Part shown: positions 21,833-30,817 of the stretch, one piece after another
Layout of the letters: each line of letters begins with the position of its first letter
Numbering within the stretch: the first letter of the stretch is position 1
Assembly: GCA_026119935.1 (NCBI GenBank)
Contig: JALRMH010000081.1
Location: forward strand, 1 to 64,000
Source: Endothia cerciana
Taxonomy: Eukaryota > Ascomycota > Sordariomycetes > Diaporthales > Cryphonectriaceae
Length of the DNA: 64,000 nt
Direction: 5' to 3'
Program-made: the position numbers and the translations under genes
Notes under the pieces: model-generated
Told to the model about the DNA's origin: nothing
Seen by the model: only the letters and a program-made list of their open reading frames with translations
Database searches by the model: none

Positions 21833-22609
21833 ATGGCAGCTCAGAATCAACACGTTGTTCTCGACCGCCTCGAGATCCCCGCCGAGCCCTCCAAAAGGTC
21901 CACCGTCGTCTTTCTCCATGGCTTCGGAGATGACGGCCGTGGCATAGGCTACGGCCTTGCTCAGCAGTTCCAGATGTACCAAAAGCTACCCTATACGAAA
22001 TGGATCTTTCCCACGGCATCTGTAGATCCGGCTGTTGGCCAACGCTGCTGGTACAAGCCGCATGAGCTGCCGTCACCTTTGAGGCCGAGGGTGCCTGCAC
22101 ACGAGGACGAGGATGAAGACTCGGTTAGGTTAGACGAGGAGGAAGACGAAGAGGGCATCTTGGAGACGGTCAAGCACATCGACGCCCTGGTCGCCAAGGA
22201 GGTAGAGGATGGTACCGAGCCGGGCAAGATTGTGGTGGGTGGGTTCAGTCAGGGATGCGCGGTGTCAATGGTCTGGGGCTTGAAGGGGCAGTCGAGGGAT
22301 CAGGTGGCTGGTGTGTTCGGGCTCAGCGGATACTTCCCCAGGATCAAGGCCTTGCTGCCTGCTGTCACCGGGGCGGATGGCGAGGACGCGAAACATACAC
22401 CTCGGTGGTTCTTTGGTCACGGGATGGCAGATAGGCTCGTATCTATCAGCTTGTTTAGGGAAGGGCAGAAGAGGCTACATCAGTACGTCGCTCGCGAAAA
22501 CGTCGAAGGCCATGTATATGAAAACCTCGATCATAACGTGGGCGGAGGAGAGCTGCGAGACTTCTGGCTGTGGTTGAAGATGGTCCTGCGAGAGGACGAT
22601 GACAAATGA
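21833..22609 (+). CDS. Acyl-protein thioesterase / carboxylesterase (APT1-like)
   Basis: Single exon, 258 residues. It has the alpha/beta-hydrolase pattern of the phospholipase/carboxylesterase family: oxyanion segment VVFLHGFGDDG (residues 25-35), nucleophile elbow GGFSQG with Ser139, Asp200 in GHGMADRLVS and His234 in NLDHNVGG. Family members remove palmitate from S-acylated proteins in the cytosol (APT1) or hydrolyse small esters. Compared with classical APT1 the segment around residues 90-108 is an acidic insertion rich in Asp and Glu. The family and catalytic triad are clear; whether it is the principal APT1 or a paralogue is not. Confidence 0.88.
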   Translation: MAAQNQHVVLDRLEIPAEPSKRSTVVFLHGFGDDGRGIGYGLAQQFQMYQKLPYTKWIFPTASVDPAVGQRCWYKPHELPSPLRPRVPAHEDEDEDSVRLDEEEDEEGILETVKHIDALVAKEVEDGTEPGKIVVGGFSQGCAVSMVWGLKGQSRDQVAGVFGLSGYFPRIKALLPAVTGADGEDAKHTPRWFFGHGMADRLVSISLFREGQKRLHQYVARENVEGHVYENLDHNVGGGELRDFWLWLKMVLREDDDK

Positions 22610-23105
22610 GTCGCCAGATGTTTCTCTTCACCTTGAGCAATACAATTGCAGAGGTCGAGACATGCCGTCCGGGGAGGCTGCTCTGCATGTTGCGAACGGC
22701 TTGGTGAGGAGGCCACGGATTAGATTTGGCAGGAATCTGGTAGTTGTTCTTTTAGAGGTTGTTATCTTGTCGGAAGATCTTTACTGTACCATCGTCAAGG
22801 TAAAGAGATATATGCTTGTATAGACGACTTTGGGTGAATAAATCGGTAGAATCCAAGACTGCATAGGTTTTCCAATACATCATGGAGACCTGGCCAGGCA
22901 TATAGGCATCTGGCCGCCACATTGTCTAGATAGGATGCTGATTCAAATTCCAGCCTCGCACCTGACCAGACGATGCGATTATAAGGTTTGAAAACGATGC
23001 GTCTGAAGCAGAATATCAAGGCCGTCCAACTAATCCTGTAGCCAGCTGGTCTGTGGCAAGAAGTTTGTCCTTTCTCGCCTCCAGCTCACCAACATCCCAG
23101 TTGGC
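22610..23105. other. Convergent intergenic region
   Basis: Short region between the thioesterase and the broken dehydrogenase gene. Moderately AT-rich; nothing recognised. Confidence 0.5.
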
Positions 23106-23994
23106 TCAGACGTACTTCCCCTTCAAAGACTCGCCTTCGGGGCTGGATAGCCACACCAGGGAGTGAGCTGGCAGGTCGGCTGAAGCTAGGTCAGTCAAAA
23201 AGGAACAGCTATTAGCTGAGGTGTGTACATCAGGCTTACCCTCGTCGGCCGGCAGGATTCCCGCGTCGCTGAGAGCCGCAAGCCCAGACTTTGTAAACAT
23301 GTCCGATGTCGCTGCTCCAGGACACACATTGAAAAGTCTGAGTCCCTGATTGTCGGCTTGAAGTGACTCCACCACACACGCTGCCCCTCGCTTCGACCCA
23401 GCATACCCGGAGAACGCACCCATCGCCGGGATGACATGAGCTCCAGGCGCTGCTGACATGTCCACAAAGACGCCGCCTGGCTTGGCCAGTGTGAGGAACA
23501 GACGAGCCTGTAGGTAGATACCCTCGACATTGACCTCAAAGGTCTGCCACCAGTCGGCGCTGTGGACGTACCGTCGGCCTGCACATCACCTGAAAGCGCA
23601 GGGACGGATGCGACGTCATGCAGGTATCCCGCGTTGGCAATGAGCACACCAATGCCTGCAGGGGCCAGCTTCTTGACCTCTTCAACTGCTCGTGCCATAT
23701 CCTCCGCCCGAAGATACACTCACAACAACGGTGGAGTACTCCGTGCTGGGGGAGTCGGCCTTGGCGCTTGACACCGAGGCGCCCAGGTTCGAGGCGGTCC
23801 GGCCCATGACGATGACATGTGCCGCACCGGCCTGGGCAAAGGCCTTGACTATCTCAGTACCAATACCTTGTCCCCCGCCACTGATGAAGATTGTTTTGCC
23901 CGTGGCTGATAGTTCCGGTCGAGTCGGTGAGATTGCAGGGTAACTGCGGTGATTGGAAAGGGGTGGTGAAGCCGAAGTGGAATGCTGAAGACAT
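23106..23994 (-). pseudogene. Short-chain dehydrogenase/reductase, frame broken three times
   Basis: All core SDR elements can be read, but in three frames. The likely start is at 23994 (MSSAFHFGF). Cofactor motif GKTIFISGGGQGIG (TGxxxGxG type) needs a +1 shift near 23950-23966. NAG motif VLIANAGYLHD needs another single-base shift near 23719. SADWWQTFEVNVEG and the catalytic Tyr/Lys pair in GYAGSKRG are in a third frame after a change near 23575. A normal-looking 54-base intron (GTAAGC...CTAG) precedes the last segment, ending LVWLSSPEGESLKGKYV. Removing bases does not create introns of usable length at the three breaks. Every other conserved gene in the window has intact frames, which argues for real decay rather than a generally error-prone sequence, though local assembly error is possible. 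Intact members reduce or oxidise small carbonyl/alcohol substrates with NAD(P)H. Confidence 0.7.
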
Positions 23995-25476
23995 GGTTGC
24001 TGTTATGTATGTTGACTTGATGGTAATTAGTGAATATCCTCGGTGAACCTTAAAAGCAGAGGTGGACGAGGCTTCTTCGTGACAGGAGCGGATCGAGAGC
24101 ACTATCAGGCACAAGCAATGAAGTACGTTAGTGTCAGAGGGTTCGTCTTCAAATAGAGAACGTGAGAACGGGCTCGTTGAGAGTATTCTGGCTCATCATT
24201 CAAAACTACGGCTCAGTCGCGCTCTATATAGCCCTGCGCGGTGGGCGAGAGGGCCCAAGTACGCGATGTAAATCTGATACTCTTGGATTCATAGACACTA
24301 ACAGCAGGCTGTTATCCCGCGATGAAGTATCTCGGAGCAATAAGGACGAATGAACCCCACAATAGGCAACAGAATCCCAGCTAGAAGAGTCGTGGAGGTC
24401 AAGAGCCTGCAAGCCCGTGAGTATCTCCCCGCGATTTATGACAGATTCGTTGGCGAATTCACACTCTCAGCGTCTACTACATCCTCGACCAATCCAACCC
24501 AACATAGTTTCACTCAGGACCCCGGCTTCGGCAATCAACGCGTGCCGAATGGCACTTTGATTGCCCTCCTCCTGCCTTGCGTAGATGAGGGATGCTGCTG
24601 TTCTTGGACACAGCTGAAGAGTCTGTGCTCTGTTTTGCAGTCATGTCCGCATGGGATCAAGACTGATCCGGACATTAGCGGGTCCGAGGTCCGAAGCAAT
24701 AGGCCTGCTACAAGAGAATTCTCGAGTCCACGGAGGTCTGATCAGGAAAGACTACAAGAAGATTGAGAAGATACTCGATCGAGAGAAAGTCCGCAATTTG
24801 ATGAGACTCATTCTGATTCGTCGATGACCTCAATGTAGGTATGCTAGCCTAGGACGTGCTGGATGGGGCAAAGACCAATGCCCAACGGTGCACTGGCACG
24901 GCGCTGGATTATTACGGCAAGTCTGGGTACAGCCGGCCGGACGAGCAAAACAACTCCTGATAGTCGAACAGATCCCACTCTGCCAGGTAGTTATAGCAGC
25001 ATCGTTGAAGGGGAAAGAAATTTACCAAAAGAAAAAGAAAAAGAAAAAGAAAAACCCCATAAGAGTATGGAGCGTCATGTCGTGGCGAACTTTGATACAA
25101 TACGTCTTGTCAGCCCGCACTGTACTATTCTATATCTATCATAGTAAGTCAGGTCGACAGGGGCCTCCTGCGCCCCTTTTTGTGGCAGTGTCCCGCTGGA
25201 GAGTCCTTCCAGTGGTCGGACTGGACCCACAGAATGAACCCTGTTTCGACCTCACCGTCACCGCTGCCCGCTGAGGCAGCCTCATGTGTGGATCTCGCAT
25301 CTCGATATATAGTCGTCACGTTGCTCAACCGTGCATTTCTATACCAGAATCTCCAGTCACGCAGAGGAGCGCCCTCGACCGTCTGCCCATCGATCGCCTT
25401 TTCCCCGTCGCGACTTTTGCATCAATCTTGGGTTTGAGCCCGTAAAGCATCTTCACCCCTTCAATTCTGAGACGCC
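23995..25476. other. Intergenic region
   Basis: No supported gene. An AGAAAA tandem lies at about 25027-25053. The distal part is the promoter of the Pro/Ser-rich protein gene. An open frame at 24350-24766 (+) has no recognisable motif and I do not call it. Confidence 0.5.
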
Positions 25477-26817
25477 ATGAGCCACGACACCACGCATCTC
25501 GCCGTCGGCGGGGCAGGGGACCGAGATGAGCTTTTCACGACGCCTTCTACAGACCCGGCGCCTGATCGACACCCATCGGTGTTGAGACCCGGCGGGCACG
25601 CATCACCGCTCAAGTATCCTGCCGCACTTAGGCCCGGTGCGGGTCGTCGGTCACGGACGCCGAGTCCAGGCGGCACATCCACATCACCGGCACAGCAGCC
25701 GTCGTTGAATTCACCACCAGTCGCATACAAGGCATACTCGCCTCCGAGGTCACAGAGTCCTAGCGATGAGCTCTCAGCTGAGATCAAGGGGTACTTCACC
25801 GCCCTGGAGGTTCCCCCTCTAAATATCAACAAGCCCCAGTCTCCAGAGCCATCGGCCACAGCAGGTGGTTCTGTTGGAGAGCAATGCGCTTCTCCCCCGG
25901 TCCCACCAAAGGAAAGAATCTCGGTCGACGAGGAACGCCACGTCGTCTCTCCGATGTCAGAGTTGGATGCTCAGACTGGCAGGGTCGACAATGATGACCA
26001 CGTCGTATCCCCAGCATCGGAACCGCACGCTCACCGTGATCAAACGGCAGAGCCTGCAGAACCCCCTCCCGCATACGAAGAAAGTGAACACGTGCCGCCA
26101 CCACCAGAAAAGGCACCACTGCCCCAGACGACAGACGACCAACGGCTCGCCGGCACTTCTGCCGCCTCAGCTGCCCACGTTGGGGGTGCGGTGATTGGAA
26201 TCAGCACCAATGAGGCCGTGCAAAACTCATCCGAAGCCCTGGCAGCCGCGACCACAGACACAGGAGAGGTCACACCAGGGGAGGGTCATGAGGGAGAGAC
26301 TGGTCAAGAAAGCGCCGACAGTGTCCCACCTCCATTGCCTCCTCGCCCAAGCCCGCCACCCGCCGGGAAAGGCAAAGAGCCGGCAATACATATGCCAGGC
26401 GCGTTTCCACCACCACCGTTGCCTGCGCGGCCCATATCACCGTCCTACAAAGCAGGCGGCGCCGCTGCCACCTCGGCGGCGTCTGTCGGCGGAGCAATCG
26501 CCGGCGTGGGGCAGAGCAGCGGACTGCAGCAGGCCAGGAAGGCCATGGAGAAAGGCATTGGGCATTTGATCGATAAGGCCAAGGAACATCATCAAGCGAG
26601 GGAACAGCATGGTCACGGCAAACAAGCCTCAAAACACAAGAAGTCTCCGGAGGGTGACAAGAAGAAGGCGGCGAATCAAGCCCATGTTGCACAGGTGAGC
26701 TCAGATGACTCGTATCTAGGTCTGAGATGGGAGGCTGAACAATCTTTTGTCTAGGCACGAAAATCTGCCAAAGACAGTACGACCCCCGGGAGGCCTATTG
26801 AAATGTACTATAAGTAG
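25477..26817 (+). CDS. Pro/Ser/Thr-rich protein of unknown function
   Basis: Exons 25477-26694 and 26755-26817, 426 residues; the 60-base intron runs GTGAGC to CTAG and the second exon adds a 20-residue tail ending IEMYYK. I do not recognise the family. The chain is low in hydrophobic residues and rich in PxxP (PPLPPRPSPPPAGKG, PPPPLPARPISP), suggesting SH3- or WW-domain binding. Ala/Gly-rich segments (SAASAAHVGGAVIG; TSAASVGGAIAGVG) occur twice with similar spacing. The C-terminal 70 residues are helical and basic (LQQARKAMEKGIGHLIDKAKEHHQAREQ, then Lys-rich). A scaffold or membrane-cortex role would fit but is speculative. Confidence 0.65.
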
Positions 26818-27873
26818 TGGTTTGATTAAAGTCACGGGAATACTAATGATAACTACCTTACGGGCATGATTGAAGGCCATTGGGTTGGCTGTTGATGTCT
26901 CAACCAATTAGGGCTCACCACCGAGCGATGTGAGAGAAAAACTATGCCGGCACTGTCGGCCGTCAACGCAAGGCAGGATCATAGTATGCTCTATAACTTG
27001 CTATGGAGGCGTCCGTCCTACTGTGACCTGTCCCGTGCAGGCGCCGGAGCTTAGTATGATGTCTTTTCAGGACGGGGACATCTCCCTGTCCGGGACAGGT
27101 AGGTTGGCGCACTTCCTGGGGCATAAGTTGGGCCATAGCGAATGCACCTCTTCGCTGATACGCCTACCTTGGTAAGACGAGATGGTGAGCATCAGTCTCG
27201 ATTGTGTGTGCCTAACGTTGTGCCTAACGTTGTGCCTACTCAGAAATTTTGACAGAATGCTCAAAAACCGAGAAGCGCCCCCCCACCCCGGCCCCCATTG
27301 AGCACTTCTTTGAAAAGGAATTTGAAGAAGAATGAGGAAGAAGAGGACGCAAGGGAGGACCTCGCGTAGACCTGGCCCCCCGGGCCACAATAACAAGAAG
27401 CATTTCGTCAAGTTCGGGCCTCTGTTCCTACGTATACACTCCAGTGTCCCAGATCCCTTATTTACGGCTTAATTCTTCGTTACTTGCACAGTGCAACGGC
27501 GAGGATACATCAAGCATTAGGTACGGAGTATTGATAGCTCATCATCGCTTCCGACCACTTGTTCAGCTATACAACGAAATCAATGTGCTGAGGTGTACAA
27601 GGAAAAATTACTTCATTATCTCATGTCGTTTCATTCATTTGTATACTTTTGTTGTCCTTTTTTCCTCCTCCTTTTTTTTTAAATTTTTTTTAAACCACAT
27701 CAGGAAAAACATCGCCACTATGGTCTCAGCTCATGTCACGTGATATCCGCCTCAACGTCATGTCGAGGCTGGAACACTAGCTCTATCTAAATCTTCCCGT
27801 GAATCTGTGTACACGTCCAATATTCAAGCGGCGACGAGGACGGAGAATCAATCTCATTATATTATAGAGCACC
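26818..27873. other. Intergenic region with 12-base tandem
   Basis: No gene seen. A direct tandem with a 12-base unit (TGTGCCTAACGT) occurs about 2.7 times at 27207-27239, and T/A homopolymers lie near 27660-27695 before the oxygenase gene. Confidence 0.55.
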
Positions 27874-29422
27874 ATGGCAAAGTCGAAAGCGAAGCGCAAG
27901 CAACAGTCCTCTCAGGCCGCAAACGGCTTGGTGACGAAGAAAATCAAGACCGAGATACCGGGCTCAATCACGCTCACCGGCAGCCCCTACGAGCCCAAGC
28001 TCCTGCAGACAATAGTCCCGGACGAGGACCTCGAGATCACTGTTGAGACCCTCCGAGCTCTGGCCGAAAATTCGAGCCTGATCAAATCGAAGGCATGCAA
28101 GGACCTACGAGCCGCGGTCTTCGAATTCAAGCAGGCCTCCACTACCGGTTCCATCGCCTCGGTCGATGCCAACCTCACCTCGCGGATCAGTGGCGCGCTC
28201 GCCGACCAGAACTATGTCGGTGCGCGCGTCATGCTGGCCGAGATGCGGATCCGGGGCCAGAAGCCTAAGCTGGGAGCCCTGTGCCGGTGGGTGCGCGATC
28301 TGGACGTCATCAGCGGCCTGGCAGAGCAGCGCGGCGGAGGGCCCAAAAGGACCGCGGAGCAGAAGGAGGTGCTCCGGGCCCTGGATGCTATTCTGAGGGT
28401 GGTCGGCCCGGTCGACTACACGGCTGGCGACGAGGGTGGATGCGAAGCCGGGGAGGGACCCATGGTGGTGCGGCAGGCGTGGGACCTGCGAGATGGGCGG
28501 CCGCGGAGGATGGTCTATGAGAGTGTCCTTGACGGAACCCTGACCGCTACGGTGAGCGAGGAGACGGCGTCGCGATTTAGGGTTATCGAAACGACGCCGG
28601 GACTCCAGCGAAAACCTCCAAATCACCATCCCGCCATCCTTCACGCCTCCCAGGACAACACCATCAAGTTCTCCTCGCCGCCTCCGGTCACCACACATCA
28701 CCGGCACCCGGTCGTTCCCAACCTGCACCTCATGAAGGACGTCCTCACCGCAGACGAGTGTGCCCAGATCATTGGCGCGGCAGAGAAGATCGGCTTCACG
28801 GCTGATGCGCCGATACGGGCCGAGGGCGAGGAAGTCAGCATCCTGGCGCACAACTTTTACTGGATCGCCGATGCTGCTTTCTGTGAGGGGCTGTGGAAGA
28901 GGGTCGAGCCGTTTGTCCCCGCGAGCGTGGGCGGTAGAAGCGTGCGAGGGCTGAATCGCAGGTTTCGTGTCTACCGATATGTCCCTGGCGCGGAGTATCG
29001 GGCTCACATTGGTACGTCTTGGGGCTTCCCCCTACGCCGGGTGGATGTCTTGGCGCTAACGCGTGTTCTTAGATGGCGCCTGGCCCCCCTCAGGTATCAG
29101 TCCAGAAGACTCGTACATCTACGACTCGAGCCCTCCGGAGGCGAAGCAATCGTCGCTGTTCACCTTCCTCATCTACCTTAATGATGAGTTTGAGGCTGGT
29201 GAGACGACGTACTTCCTACCCGGTACAAGGGAGGGAACCCTGAATGCGTACCCGCTCAAACCGATCCAGGGCGGTGTCGCGCTGTTTCCCCACGGTGAGG
29301 TAGATGGGAACCTCCTGCACGAGGGAACCGGTGTGCACAAGGGGGACCGACCTTCGGCAAAGTATGTGATACGTACGGATGTTGAGTACGACGTGGATCC
29401 GCAGAAGACGGCGGCCGTCTGA
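27874..29422 (+). CDS. 2-oxoglutarate/Fe(II)-dependent oxygenase, prolyl-4-hydroxylase type
   Basis: Exons 27874-29011 and 29073-29422, 495 residues. The intron (GTACGT...TTAG) splits the Asp codon of the metal site. The double-stranded beta-helix domain is C-terminal: the HxD pair in YRAHIDGAW is His378 and Asp380, the distal His is His462 in GNLLHEGTGV, and the 2-oxoglutarate contact is likely Lys476 or Arg480 in AKYVIRTDVEY. These enzymes hydroxylate protein or small-molecule carbons using O2 and 2-oxoglutarate. A ~280-residue N-terminal part has a Lys-rich start (AKSKAKRKQQ, then KKIKTE) that looks like a nuclear localisation signal, so a nuclear target is plausible. Its middle part (SRISGALADQNYVGARVMLAEMRIRGQKPKLGALCRWVRDLD) is helical and may be a separate domain I cannot name. 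Confidence 0.85.
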
Positions 29423-30817
29423 TGGTCGGTGTGAGGGACCAAACCGTGATCGATCAATCAATCCCTACAGGGGCATTCTCAGCCCCCGCGGCGACCAGTG
29501 CGCAAACTGAATCCTCGCCAATCCCATGTTCCTCCTCCCCAGGGCCAACAGCCTCACATGGGAGTCATGTTGAGAAGCCAGCTTCCCCAGCTCATCTCGG
29601 ACGACTCATGAGCTGCGAGAGTGTTGAGGCAAGCGGTGCCGATTCAGACAAGAAGCACCTGGGGGAAGACCCACGGTGGCCAACGTTATGCTTGGTGTTA
29701 CGCCAGGTCTCGTATGTAGGAGCATGTTGGGAAGGCTGATTCCTCTACTACCTGACGACATTTCATGAACCGTTGGCACGTAAGGGTCTGCGGCCGGGTA
29801 TACAGCCTCTTCCCTCACATCTAGATGCATATACGAGTCGATGCGCCGTTGAGACACTAGAAGGACAAAATTTCACGAGACCGGGTCAGAATAGGTTTCC
29901 TGCTCAAAAAAAAAATTTACCCACCACTTCTAAGATACAGGTTCTGGACAGGATGTTTTTCAAAAGACAAAGAGAGGTTGCGGAAACCCGAGAGGTGCTG
30001 GGTTCGATATTAGATGACCCGTCTGGCAGCAGAGCATACGAGCCAGACAGTAGGTGCTATCACGCCGGGGCAGGGCTGCCGCAAGACCCTCTACGCGTAG
30101 GGTACCTTGTACCTATACGGGATCCTCCAGGAGCCGAAACTGACCAGGCGCTGCTGACGGTGCATTGCAGGCCAGGCCCCTGGGGTGGGCTCAAAATAAC
30201 AGGCAGAGGCACGAGGAGATGAGCGGTAGCGCAGGACCGCCCCCCCCCCCCCCTCCCCTCGAGCCGATCGCATTGCATACCTCATTTCGCGTTTCCAAAG
30301 AACACATCGAGCACAAACGCACAGAGCTATCCACCCTCACAACAACATCCGGATCGTCAAATCCTCTGGGCCGGATCGGGAGCAGACACAGCAGCCGGCG
30401 GTACATGTACGGCGGCAGAGTGACCAGAGGAAGATGCTGGGTTTGCGGCCCACACTCAAGGCCAGGCCGTCGCTGGTAGACCTGTTAGTGCGCTCTGCCG
30501 GAGACGGCAGGCCTGCAGCGCGGCCCCCTACCAGCAGCGACCTTGCCGAGGTGCCCGAACCCTCGCCGTCATCCCACCAGCTGCCGGCCGAGCTTGTCCA
30601 CCAGCAGCAGATAGCTTCGCAACTGCCACTGCCGGAGACGCCAGCACTTCCACCATCATCATCATCTGCCTCAACCTTCTCGCCCCTCTCCCAACCCGCA
30701 ACCTCGCCGCCCTCGCCCTCCACACCCCGCAGGCCAGCCCGCACCCCTACCATCACCCTCCACGAGACATCCTCGCCCGCCAGAGAACCTCCACGACCTC
30801 CCAACACGCCGCCCAAG
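29423..30817. other. Intergenic and 5' region of vma-1
   Basis: No separate gene supported. It has A10 near 29907-29916, C14 at 30240-30253, and from about 30430 a C/T-rich stretch typical of a highly expressed gene's 5' UTR. An open frame from an ATG at 30434 runs in frame into the vma-1 start codon (see findings). Confidence 0.5.

Noticed and set aside
29940..30030. Possible tRNA (a GGTTCGA segment)
   Set aside because: No acceptor stem or anticodon arm can be paired around it.
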